Assembly (NCBI GenBank): GCA_030998225.1
Contig: JAPYXD010000716.1
Location: forward strand, 1,116,001-1,180,000
From: Diplolepis rosae
Lineage: Eukaryota > Arthropoda > Insecta > Hymenoptera > Diplolepididae
Reading direction: 5' to 3'
Length of the DNA stretch: 64,000 nucleotides
In this document: piece after piece, positions 34,684 to 46,900 of the stretch
Numbering within the stretch: the first letter of the stretch is position 1
Layout: every line of letters begins with the position of its first letter
Translations under genes and position numbers: made by a program
The notes under the pieces: generated by a model
Told to the model about the DNA's origin: nothing
Databases searched by the model: none
What the model saw: the letters and a program-made list of their open reading frames with translations, nothing else

Positions 34684-37600
34684 ATGGAATTGGTTAAATT
34701 GTTGTTGGTTGTGATTTTTTTACATCATATAATCTGCCATGAATTTCCAAATAATCCGAAAAGTTTGGAAAAAATGTTTGCAAGTATAAAGCCAAAAAAT
34801 TTGTTGCCTAAGTACGAAAAAGCTGAACAACTCAAAATTAAATCTAATCGTGTTTGTGAAACACAATTATTACTTTACACCAATGGTATTAAAAGAAGAG
34901 AAATGTGGGCTTTAAAAAGTAAGTTCAATCCTTTATTGAAAAAAATTAAATTTCAAATTATCATTTTTTACATTTGAAACTAAATATACATATCGTATAA
35001 ATATTAACTGTTTATTTAAATCGCATGTTTGCTTATTAATTATATCGTCGTTTCAATTCATTTTATTATTTATTTCAAGTTATGGAAAATCATAACAAGT
35101 GTTACAATAATACAAATTTCTATACATTTTTCAGTGCTAGATTCATCTTCAAAAATTCCTTCTGGAATTTTAACTGGAAATATTGTCGATTTGGGAATGT
35201 TTGACGAATGTATGTCAGTTCAGATTGAATATAAAAATATGGAAATTCATGGTCGACACTGTATGTATACATTATCAGTGGAAAGTCTTAATATCACATT
35301 ACTTCATGAACCAACTTTATCGATCTGCGTACCATCGGGATGTGATGCAAATTACATTAACAAAATGTTGTATAAAACAATGCATGATTCCGGATATATT
35401 AAGGAATTTGGAATTACTGATGTAGCCGTTACATGTTCAAATGTTGGTCTTAAGAAGTGGTCAACTGGAAGCATCACTTCCTTGTAAGAATTATTTAATT
35501 GAAGAATCTGGAATACTTCTTGGTTTCATGAAATATTTCAGAATAACTTAGTATTTTCTATGACTTTTTTTTAATTGTATCAGAATTTCAAATTTGAAGT
35601 AAATTTATTTTTCCAGGACAGCAATCATCATTTTCGTATCATTTTTAATAATTTGTACGATTTTGGATGTCATCCAGAGCAGAGAATCTTATCACTTTAA
35701 ATTTTTTTTGAATCTGAAACATTTTTCATTGTTGAAAGGTATGAAACAAATTTTAAGCACAAAGGTGAATCCTGATTCGATAACAACAGTGCATGGAATT
35801 CGATTTCTGAGTATGTGTTGGGTTGTTCTCGGTCATCAATATATCACAAGTATGTTGGATATTTACACCAACAATGATGATATCCTCAATGTGAGTATTT
35901 AATAAAAAATTTGTAACAATGTAGCTTGTTTGAAGCCTAATAAAAAAAACTATTTTTTTCATACAATACAGTGGATTACGTCTTGGAAGTCTTTGTACAT
36001 TTTAATAACTCCTTTTGCTGTTGACACATTCTTCATGCTTAGTGGACTTCTACAAACTTATTTGTTCTTAAAAGAAATGTCAACAAAACGGAAGTTCAAT
36101 ATTTTCGTTTTCTATTTCCATCGCTACATAAGGTACATTTAACAAGACATTTGGTCTATTTTTATTTTTCCTAAAATGACAATCTGACAGATAAAAAATT
36201 ACATGCCAAGAAAGATTGATTCTTCGATACGTGACAAATTTGTAACTGTTATATAACATATTTAAAAGTGTTAAAAAACATTGGTTTGGTGATGGTTACA
36301 AAGTCTTACACGAGCTCTCTAACACTTATGCGAAGTTTTCAAATAACGTCATACTAAACACTCACAGTTGTTATGCAATTGTTACATAACAGTTCTGAAA
36401 ATAGTGAGCCTATATATGTCACAGTTACAAAACAAAAAACCTTATGTCCGACAATTATGAGTGTTCACTGAGTTTAAAAAATAGGAAAATATTATATAAC
36501 ATGGACATAACAAAATGCTCCTCTTATGTAATGTATAATTTAGATAGATTTTTCCCTGAATTACAGAATAACGCCACCAGTAATAGTACTGCTTGTCTTT
36601 TCGATGTTCATTTTTCCTCATATGGGATCTGGTCCAAGGTGGGAACAATTTTCTACACACTTTCTCGCTGACAAATGTCAAGAAAAGTGGTGGTCATTTC
36701 TACTTTACATAAATAATTACGTTCAGCCGGAAAGTTTCGTAAGTATATTTATGTAATATTGAACAATTTATTGATTCAACCAACAGTTGTTAATTTATAA
36801 GTATGATTCATCATGATGTGTTCGTTATAATGGGAAAAATAATTGTTTTCAGTGCTTGGGTCATTTATGGTACCTTGCTGTTGACATGCAATTTTTCTGG
36901 ATATCCCCACTGATATTATATCCTCTTGCCAGGAAACCAAAACTGGGAATAATAATTTTGTGTTTGTTATTCGTCTCTCAAATAGCAATACCTGCTGTAA
37001 TTATAGCATTTAATAGATATCCAATTGGCCTCACGAACGAAGAAGGAATGACGTAAGTTTATCTCTTTAAAGTGGTCATTTCATGTCCCAAAGTAACCCT
37101 ATTGTCCCCATATCCATGTCGAATTCAATGAAACAATTTAATCTTTATATATTATTCTCAATATGGTCTTATATAATAATTTACGTCTTGGTTTCTTAAA
37201 TCCTACGTTATCTAGACATGTTAAAAATGTTGATAATGTCTCCAAGAGGTCTTTTTTCTCGAGATGTTTGAAAAAGGCCAAGAATAGAATATATTACTAA
37301 TGATCGAAAAACAAATAAACAAGATGCAAAATATTTTCTTCAATAGCTTTTCAGAACTCGCATAATTATTATTTTTCTGTATGTTTCACATGAAGAAATC
37401 ATTCAAGTATACTTTTCTTATTTCAGCCAGGAAATCGCCAAGTCAATGTTCACAAATTTGTACACGGCGACTCACGCTAGAGGCAGCAGTTGGCTCGTTG
37501 GTATTTTCGTTGGTTACCTAATGGCTACAAAACAATCAAACTTCAACAAGGTAGTTCTTATTTGTGTCTATAAGTATATAATTCTATTTGAAACTCAGTA

Positions 37601-40600
37601 AAGTTACGTCTGTTACATAATCGCAATGTCAAAATGTCAGTTGATAGTTTTTAAGATACATTTAAAGAATATTCATATATATGTTGCATAACTGTTACAT
37701 AACTTTTCTTGCTACATAAGTAGGATACGTCTGACACGAAAGTATTAAGAAATGCTATGTAATAATTACATAACAGTAGTGAGTGTTCATTGGATTTGAG
37801 GTTATATTTATTATAGAGAGAATACATAAATTTTACTACTTTTTTTAGATAACAGTTTACATTGGTTGGGTTACAACCTTTGTTTGCTTGGCTTTTTGCA
37901 CATTGGGACAGCGGACTTTCCAACAAATTGATTATGTTTATAATATCGTTTGGGAAACAGCTTATGGATCTCTTTCTCGACCTCTTTGGGCAATTGCAGT
38001 AGGCTGGATTGTTCTAGCTAGTTTTCGAGGTCATGGAGGTTGGTTTCAATTAATTCGATTTTCCTTTTTTCGCCGAGAAAAAAATTTGCCAAAAATTACC
38101 AAACTATTTGGAAACGCGTGATAATTTTCGAAGCTACGTAATTTTTAAAATAATTTAGCATTTATTATTATTTACCGATAAAAATTCCCATCTAAATGCA
38201 TAAATAAATTGGATTATTATAAAAAAAGTACGCAGCTTCAGAGTTTATCAAACGTTTCCAAATAGATTGATAATTTTTGACAAATATTTTTCTCTATGTT
38301 TATTATACAGGGTGTCCCATTTTAATCGATAGATCTAAATATCCCCTAAACTACGCCATTTGCAAAAAAATGGTTTTGACCAAAATTGTCAAGGACAGTG
38401 GGGGTCATGTATCTGTACTCATGACCTTGAACCTCAGATAAATTTTCGAGGTCATTTGAAGGTCAAGACCATACTTTTAATTGGAAACTCCCATTTTTGA
38501 AACCGGTTCAAAAAGAGCAGGAAATTTTACGTTAGAAATGATATTTTTTAATTTGTTACCGTGACCCTGAGAACGTTAAATCAAGGTCAAATTGCTAAAA
38601 AGTTCTCAGAAGCTGTTTATTAAGTTGCAAATTTTAAGGTCATTTTAAGGGCGATTTCAATTTTTTTCAGTGGAATCTAGTGATTAGTGTTTGGCAGCAC
38701 TCCAAATAATCAAGCACCCCAAACGTGAGAGGCAAGGGGACAAATTGTTTTCAGCTTCTCTACTACATATTTGGAGTGCCGCTAAACACTAATCACTAGA
38801 CTCCACACCGAGAAAAATGGATATTGACCCATAATATCTAGATATTGAGGCACAATGTCAGTAGCATTCAACTATGTGACAAACATTTAGATATTCTACT
38901 TCAATGCCTGCAGATATTGAAAAAAAGATATTAACCACCAGTATCTCAGATATTGAGCTTGATTATCTCAGATATTAAGAATGAATATTCAAGATACTAA
39001 ACTTCTCAATATCCTCGTTAGTAAACTTGAATGTCTGAGGTACTAGAGTTGAATATCTCAGATATTTAACATCAATATCAGGTATACTGAAAAGGTAAGT
39101 TATAGATGTTACAGCTCAATGTCTAAGATACTCAAAAAATTATTTTAAAGGTTATAAAATAACTACATATTCAGTTTTTATAAAAAAGTCAAATTATATT
39201 TTATTATGTTCTTTTCTGTAAAAGTAATGTAGATGTTTGAATCAAATTTTCATTATCTGGCATGTCTAAAATTAATTTAATGTTCATGTTAGAAACTTAA
39301 CCTTAACACTAAGGTTAGATTTCATTCTCGGCTATGAATCACATATAGAGAAAAATACTTCTCAAGTTAAAGACCCGATCACTTTATTCCATTAGAAACA
39401 CTTATTAAAATTTAAGGAAACTTTAATAAACTTTCAAAATTTATCTTTCCGGAACGCTGCAAGCATATCAATCTTAGATTCACTTAGATTTCGATGAGAG
39501 CCAAAAAGTGATCACATGACCTTTATATATATGCGCGCGTACTTCATGCTTCAATATCCACACTGAGAAAAAAATTTATCCAACAGAACTTTTTTTGTTG
39601 TCCTGACAAAATATTTTGTTGCCACAACAAAACATTTTGTTTGAGTAACAAAATTTGATTGATATAGCAAAATGTTTTGTTGGCACAACAAAAGAATTTT
39701 GTTAGCTAAATACTAACAAAATATTTTTGTTGATTTGACAAAACTGTTTTCTCAGTGAAAACTATTGAATCTGAATATCAAATGTTACTTCTCGGCAAAA
39801 TCTTATATATTGAAAAAAAAATTTTAATATTGCGTCTCAATATCTAGATATTATGGATGAATATCTCCTATTTGAATATCTACTTTTCAATATCCATTTT
39901 TCTCCGTGCACTGCAAAAAAATGACATCGACTTTAAAATGACCTTAAAATTTGCAACCGAAGGTCAAAACGGTCAAGATTATTAAAACTTCTGCATATTA
40001 TCTACTTGGTAAAGTTACCTTTAACGTTTATTATTCCCAAAAACCTCCGAAATTCGAATAAACAGCTTCTGAGCACTTTTTAACAATTTGACCTTGATTG
40101 TACCTTCTCAAGGTCAAAATAACAAATTTGAAAATATCATTTCAAACGTAACATTTCCTGTTCTTTTCGAATCCGGTGTCAAAAATAGGGGTTTCCATTT
40201 AAAAAGATGGTCTTGACCTTCAAATGACCTCGAAAATTTATCTGAAATTCAAGGTCATGGTTACAAATAAATGATCCCCTCTGTCCTTGACATTTGTTAT
40301 CAAAACCATTTTTTTGCAAATGGCGTATTTTAGGGGATATTTAGACCTATCGATTAAAATGGGACACCCTGTATATTACTTTTCTATATTCTCAACCTTG
40401 CATTTTTAATTTTTTTTTAATATAAAATTTTTTTTCAGGTCCGATAAACCAATTTTTGTCATTACCGATCTTTCTACCACTTAGTAGAATTTCCTATTGC
40501 ATATATCTGATTCATTTGGTGATTGAGGGCATGAAAGTATTTACTGCGAGGACCCCGAGTTATTTCTCTGATTTTAACCTGGTAATTAAATATGTATTTT

Positions 40601-42482
40601 GTAATGCAATTTTAAAAGACATTATATGTATATTCAGCCCTGGTGAAAGTTTCGGATATGATTTTATTGCGTTCTTTTCCATGCCAATCCGACTCAATCC
40701 GAATTATTCTGACTTCGAATTGAGTCGGATTGTGATGTGTTGAAAACGTCTTTCATATTGATTCGAATTGAGCCGGATTGCTTTACAGCCAATTTGCGTC
40801 GAGTGGAATTAAAAGCCCTTTTTCGAGTTGGTTCAGACCTGTTCTGATTGGCGCGTAATGGAATAGAATAGTACGGATTGAAATCCTATCCGAAACTTTT
40901 ATCAGGGAAGTAAAGGTTTAGAAAGTAAGAGCAATACACATTTACCCTTACAAAAAAAATTGACTTATAAAGTATTGAAAATTCCTAATCTTTATAAATT
41001 CTTTCAAAAAATTGAGTTTAAAAAGATAAAAGAAGTATATTGCTTTAAGGGGGGAGATACCTCTAGAACCCTTAAAAAAAAGCAGTTTTTTTCAATTTTA
41101 TTTTGGAAGAATGAAAACGAAGCAAGTCCGGATTTTTTGCATATATTAGAAGGCATTATTTAACTTCAAAAAAACAATTTTTCATGATAGAAAAATACAA
41201 AATGGCGGAAATATGACGGATCCCGTCGATAGCGTCGCTGCTAACATTTTTTTCGGCCGTCAACTTCCTGGCTAGGTTTTTCATCTGAAACGATAAAAGA
41301 AAATTTTTTATAAATCGGGAAGCTTTTATCGAGTGCATAGCAGGAGGTTTTGAGAATTTCAAAAAATTGGGTATATTTTCATGCGTTTCGTGAAAAAGTG
41401 CCATTTTTACCCATGTTTTTTGACATGAAAATGGTTAAACAACTGTAGAAATACTATTTTTCTCGAAAAAGCGCCCTACCACATACTTGAATATACAATT
41501 ATCTATAAAATACCGTTTCATTCAAGTAAATCAGTTGAATAGTTTGCTCGCAATCTTGACGGCCGGATAAAAAAAGTTAGTTTCGAGAAAACGAGCCTCA
41601 AGGTTTTTGTACATGAAAAAATATGTTCCATTCAATTTACGGGTTACCAATAGAACTTTGGGATTATATTTTTGGATAGTTTTTCAATCGATTTGAGCAA
41701 AAAAAAAATTTTTGATTTTTTGAAAGTTCTAGAGGTATCTCCCCCCTTAATATAAATGCATAGAATAAAATGGATTTTCTGACCATTTCAGTCCTTAAGG
41801 CCATGGATCATCCAGACCATATGATCAATTTGGTAATTTTGTTCTGTAAACTTTTGTCTATGCAAAATAAGATATCAAGTCAAAATTAACAAAACACGTA
41901 AAGATTCAATCGTTTACTTTAAAATGACAATATTTTTTTTAACATAGCGTGAAACAGTACTATATATTACATATAGATTCCTAAGTTACTGAAATTGGTT
42001 TGTGTCTAAACTCGAGTTAATGCACAGTCAAATATTAATTGGTGATCACATCAAAAATCACTTTTGAAAATTTTTTTTTGTAATGATGAACACTTAAAAG
42101 TAGACAGATCGCCCATAGTGCCTTTTAATCAATTTTCCAAATTATTAACTCTATATCAAATCTTATTTCGCATGCCCGTGAGTTTATGCACAAAATAATG
42201 CCGGTAAGGTAGGAATCTATATGTGACCTTAACTGTAAAACTAATCGGCAATTAATTTATTTCAAATGAATAATTCATTAAATTCTTTTCTAGTTCAACC
42301 TTTTCTTGGGGAGTTTCATCATTTCAATCGCAATAGGCTTTTTCTTCAGCTTATTTTTTGAGGCTCCATTGTTGGCCTTAGAAAAAATTGCTTTAAGGAA
42401 GCCGAGGATGGAAAAGAAGGAATCAAAGAAATTCCTTCATGAAACAAATACAGAGAAAGATGTTGCTTCTGTTCAAAACTAA
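34684..42482 (+). CDS. NRF-6-like membrane acyltransferase A (678 aa, ten exons)
   Basis: Exons are 34684-34918, 35135-35483, 35617-35890, 35972-36132, 36567-36738, 36853-37052, 37427-37550, 37849-38038, 40439-40581 and 42294-42482. All phases close and there is no internal stop. The order is a signal peptide (MELVKLLLVVIFLHHIIC), then the cysteine-containing NRF extracellular domain (DECMSV, HGRHC, SICVPSGCD), then the acyltransferase-3 multi-pass membrane domain. That domain begins HGIRFLSMCWVVLGHQY and has the family's R-x10-H pattern, with further conserved blocks FAVDTFFMLSGLL, GHLWYLAVDMQFF and SRPLWAIAVGWIV. The family (nose resistant to fluoxetine) acts in membranes, in worms affecting lipid or drug uptake; the substrate here is unknown. 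Introns 8 and 9 hold large MITE stacks. Tandem paralogue of gene B. Confidence 0.9.
36240..36440. repeat. GTTACATAA-word palindrome (gene A intron 4)
   Basis: Words TAACTGTTATATAAC, TTGTTACATAACAG and GTCACAGTTACA in both orientations. Related stretches lie at 37607-37785 (intron 7) and 43062-43215. Confidence 0.55.
37607..37785. repeat. GTTACATAA-word repeat (gene A intron 7)
   Basis: Contains CTGTTACATAA, GTTACATAAC and TACATAACAG in both orientations; no ORF. Confidence 0.5.
38804..39910. mobile_element. CACACCGAGAAAAA MITE with GATATTGAG words, nested in the foldback
   Basis: Ends CACCGAGAAAAATGGATATT and AATATCCATTTTTCTCCGTG are inverted. The interior repeats GATATTGAG, CTCAGATATT and AATATC in both orientations. 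It is itself interrupted by the MITE at 39561-39757. Confidence 0.75.
39561..39757. repeat. CACTGAGAAAAA MITE with ACAAAATTT words, innermost of a three-level nest
   Basis: Starts CACTGAGAAAAAAAT and ends GTTTTCTCAGTG. Its right two-thirds matches 25650-25802 nearly base for base; the left part has extra TTTTGTTG words. Confidence 0.8.
40681..40905. repeat. AATCCGA-word repeat (gene A intron 9)
   Basis: CCAATCCGACTCAATCCGAA and its complement-like partner GAATTGAGTCGGATTG, with further variants. Confidence 0.65.
41045..41750. repeat. TTAA-type MITE, family 2, copy 2 (gene A intron 9)
   Basis: Full-length match to 28959-29671 with the same TTAAGGGGGGAGATACC ends and TTAA at both edges. Few differences and small gaps, so transposition was fairly recent. 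Confidence 0.85.
41795..42232. repeat. TTAAGGCCATGG MITE, copy 2 (gene A intron 9)
   Basis: TTAAGGCCATGGATCATCC at the left; GCCGGTAAGGTAGGAATCT then GACCTTAA at the right. Confidence 0.7.
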
Positions 42483-42679
42483 TTATAGTAAATTTTAAAC
42501 TTTTTCTGTATTATGAACAAAACGAAGTAATTGAAGACTGATTTACGTCATAAGATCCGCATTTTATGATAATAATTTCAAAATAGTTTTCCAGTGCGAG
42601 AAATTGTTATTTTATATTATGAATTTCGCAATAGACTGAATGTTATTATCAATGAATGAAATAACTTTTATTTTATTTA

Positions 42680-42964
42680 TTGAACACATGTATGACTTAT
42701 CTGATCCCTACCTTACCGACACTTTTTTTCCTTATTTCGCATTTGCACTTTAAAGCAGATATTGAGTTGAAACTTTAAGTAATTAAGTAAAAAGCAGTAA
42801 AGAACGATTACCTGGTCCTAAAATTTGATAATTTGATATGTTCCTTAGTGCTTTATACCTAATTATTCAAAGCTTTAACTCCATATTTCAATTAATATGG
42901 AAATGCAAATGATGAAAAAAAGTGTCGGTAAGGTAGGGATCAGATAACTCATACATGGCCTTAA
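42680..42964. repeat. TTAAGGCCATGG MITE, copy 3, just after gene A
   Basis: CATGTATGACTTATCTGATC, then CTACCTTACCGACA; the right half is the inverted copy ending CATACATGGCCTTAA. The left TTAA is lost. It lies about 200 bp past the gene A stop codon. Confidence 0.75.
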
Positions 42965-43061
42965 TCACTTTTCCAACGCTCTATAGTATTCTACGACTGA
43001 AATGTTAGCATAATCATCTGTCGGTAATTCAATTTTTCACCAATAAAGTAGATTATTTCAC

Positions 43062-43215
43062 TGTTACATAACAGTTCTGTAAAAATAACGTCCCATAAGT
43101 GTCACAGTTACATAACAAATATTACTTAACAGGTATTGAAATTCTACATGACGTTTCTCGTTTTGTAACTGTGATACTTATGGGATGTTATTTTTACAGA
43201 ACTGTTATGTAACAG
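43062..43215. repeat. Palindromic GTTACATAACAG MITE
   Basis: Near-perfect inverted repeat: TGTTACATAACAGTTCTGTA and its complement TACAGAACTGTTATGTAACA, with CATAAGTGTCACAGTTAC inside. Confidence 0.8.
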
Positions 43216-43950
43216 TTTTGAAAATATTATGAGATTTCACTAAGAAAGATATCTGTCGTTAGATAAAATACTTTAATATAAACTTTAATCTTTAAAACAA
43301 TCTTACATTTGAATAATTATTTTTTTTAATGCAACAGTTTAATTCTAGACGTACAATTCTTGAATTCTTCTTTTGTGTTTCTTAGAAATAAAATCACTGA
43401 TAAGATCTCAAATCAGAACCAAAACATCTAATTTTCATTTTCCTATTTATGAATCCCAATGACATCACTTTCTATTACTATCTTTCGTTTACAACTGGTT
43501 TTATAATCAAATGACTCATAAATGACTAGTAAGAAATACTTATCATAACTAGATTTAATACGAGTGTCAGGGTTAAAAAAATGACCCTTGGCCTTAGTTG
43601 AATAAACATTTCCTTCCTAGTCATGATTATCTTATCTCTCTTCTAAAGTTTTCCTAGAGTTTTCAAATTTCAGTTGAACGTAAAGATTCTTTGTATTCGT
43701 TTCTATTTCTAAAATGTTCTTACTAATAGTCTAATAGAAAAACTATTTGTAATGCTCTTAGACTTCTAAAAATGTTTAATCGTTAATACTAATGTGCAGA
43801 CATAAAAAAAGTTGAATTTTTAGTATTAAATTAAAAATTAACTTATTCAAATAAATATTTTTTATATTTTATAATTTATTAAGTGCTTGAATGCTCATAT
43901 TTTCGTGAAATAGAATTTTGAAAATATTTTTTTTATAAGAATTCGGAAAA

Positions 43951-46900
43951 ATGGAATTGATTGTGAAATTATTGTTCGTTTTGGTGTTTGTACAACACAG
44001 TGTGATCTGCCATGAGTTCCAAACAATTGCGGAAAGTTTGGAAGAAATGTTCGAAAGTATAAGACCAAAAAATTTACTATCGGAATTCGAAAAATCCGAA
44101 CAATTAAAAGCAAATTCTAATGATACTTGCAAAGCACAGTTGTGGATTTACTTCAATGGAATTAGAAGAAAAGAACTGTGGGCATTAAAGAGTAAGTTTA
44201 TTCCTCAATTTTTCAAAATCTCTTTTCATCACAGTTTTTAAGTCATTCTAGTTATTCAATGGATAATTCAAAAACCGACATTAGATACTTTTTTCTTAGT
44301 AAAGTAAGTCGATTTTTTCCAATATATAATAACTATCAAAAACAAGGTATCTTTTATTTTTTATTTTTGTGTGCTTTCTCTCTAAATTTGAATCAGTCAA
44401 AATCTACTGATTATCAGTGAAATTTGACTGATTGAAATAGCTAAAAAGAGGTTACTGTAAATCAGTCAAATTACACTGATTATTTCAGTGAAAATTGACT
44501 TATTTGACAGTGAAAAATATTTTTTTCACTGATGAATCAGTGAAAATTAACTGATTTAACAGTGAAAAATATTTTTTCACTGATGAATCAGTGAAAATTT
44601 CACTGATTCACATTTAGAGAGTGGGCTTAAAATAAATATCAATTATTTTTATCAGTATTCATATATCTAGAAAAAATCTCAACTTTAAACATGAGTTACA
44701 AATTTTTATAAATTTTTCAGTGTTAGATTCATCTTCAAAAATTCCTTCTGGGATATTGATGGGGAATATTGTCGATCTGGGAATGTTTGACGAATGCATG
44801 TCAGTTAAGGTGAATCATAAAAATGTGGAAATTCATGGTCGACATTGTCAGTATGCATTGACATTGAAAAATTTAAATAACACATCTCTTAAGCCAACTT
44901 CATCGATCTGCGTACCATCGGGATGTGATGTCAATGACGTGAGCATGATATTAAATAAAACAATCCACGATTTACAATACATCAACGATTTTGGAATCAC
45001 TGACGTAACTGTTACGTGCTCTAGTGTCAATCCTCGAGAATGGTCAACTGGAGGTATCATATGGTTGTAAGCAAAAATCACTAATATGAATATTTTGGAA
45101 TGTTCTATTTAAAACCTACACCCAAAAAATAAAATAGCTAAAAGTGGCATTTTAAACGGCCAGTTTGCGCTCTTAAAGGCAAAATAGTATAATACAATTT
45201 ATTCTTGCAAGTGTTACCCTACTCTCTAAATCTGAATCAGTAAAATTTTCACTGATTGAATCAGTGATTTACCTTTTCACTGATTCATCAGTGAAAAAAT
45301 ATTTTTCACTGTTAAATCAGTTAATTTTCACTAATTCATCAGTGGAAAAAATATTTTTCACTGTCAAATCAGTCTATTTTCACTGAAATAATCAGTTAAA
45401 TTTGACTGATTTACAGTAACCCCATTTTAGCTATTTGAATCAGTCAAATTTCACTGATAATCAGTAGATTTTGACTGATTCAAATTTAGAGAGTAGGCAA
45501 AGTTTCGGATAGAAGTTTATTCCGAACCATTCTGAGCCAATCCGAAGTCTTTTTATCCAAGCCAATCCAAAAAAAGTTCTCAGTCTCGTTTATTGCAAAT
45601 CAGTTAAAAATTGATCCGTCTCGATCCAATTCATTCCGAGCCAATACGAAAAAGTTTTCAATCTCGTTTGTTACAAATCAGTTGAAAATTAATTCGTTTC
45701 GATCCATCTCAATGCGAACATGGATTATTATAATCCGAATGAATCCCAGTCAATCCGAGGCCGGCTTCATTCGAATTTGTTCACAGTGAAAATTTGGATA
45801 AGACTAATCCGATTTTGGATTGATTCGGATTGAGATGGATTAATTTTCAAATGATTTGAAACAAACGAAATTGAAAGCTTTTTCGGAAATGACCGGATTG
45901 GCTCCGATACAGACTTCAGATTGGCTCGGAATGACTCAGAATGAATTTTTTTCCTAAGCTTCCACTAGGATACTACTTAAATTACACCTTATACCATTTT
46001 GTAAATGGTATAAAACCATTAAAAACCAGAGTGAAAATTTTGCTGAAACAGTTCGTAAAATCCTTTAAAATCCTTCCCTTAAATTGTATAAAGGTCATGG
46101 ACCAACCAGACCACGTGACCAAATTTATAATAAATATATTTATGCAAGACATGTGATAGAATACAATAAGGAACGTCTGTTTGGTTCGTCTTAATAAAAT
46201 TTTTGAAAAAATTGCTTATATTTAACAAAAATATAACAGGAAAATTTATTGACAATTAAAGCTGACTGTAAAATTAGTATATAAATATACTCTCTAAATC
46301 TGAATCAGTCAAATTTTCACTGATTAAATTAGTGATTTGCCTTTTCACTGATTCATCAGTGAAAAAATATTTTTCACTGTTAAATCAGTTAATTTTTACT
46401 GAAGTTATGAGTGAAATTTGACTGATTTACAGTAACCTCTTTCTAGCTATTTGAATCAGTCAAATTTCACTGATAATCAGTAGGTTTTTACTGATTCAAA
46501 TTTAGAGAGTAAACTATAATTTAGTCACGCGGTCCGGTTGGTCCACGGCCTTAACACTTTAAATAAATAAATTGTTTCAGGACAACAATCTCAACCTTTG
46601 TCTCATTCCTAATAATTTGTACGATTTTGGAAATTATTCAGAGCAAAAAATCGCATCAGTCTAAGGTTATGTTAAGCCTTGGAAATTTATCTTTGCGAAA
46701 AAGTGCATCGCAAATTTTAAGCAAAGAGGTGAATTCTAGCTCATTAACAGCAGTGCATGGAATTCGAGTCCTGAGTATGTGCTGGATCGTTCTTGGTCAT
46801 CAATATGTTACAACTTTAATCGATGTTAACGTTAATAATATTAATATTCTTGACGTAAGTGTTTTATCGAAATCTCACAGTGATATAACTAGTTTAAAAG

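Larger units (their letters stand above)
38308..40371. mobile_element. Mariner-type foldback element in gene A intron 8
   Basis: Inverted ends CAGGGTGTCCCATTTTAATC and its complement are flanked by TA on each side. The arms are about 360 bp (38308-38670 and about 39911-40371), containing AAATGGTTTTGA and AAGGTCAAATTG-type blocks. The centre holds a 130-bp palindrome (38672-38802) and a nested MITE. No transposase. Confidence 0.8.
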
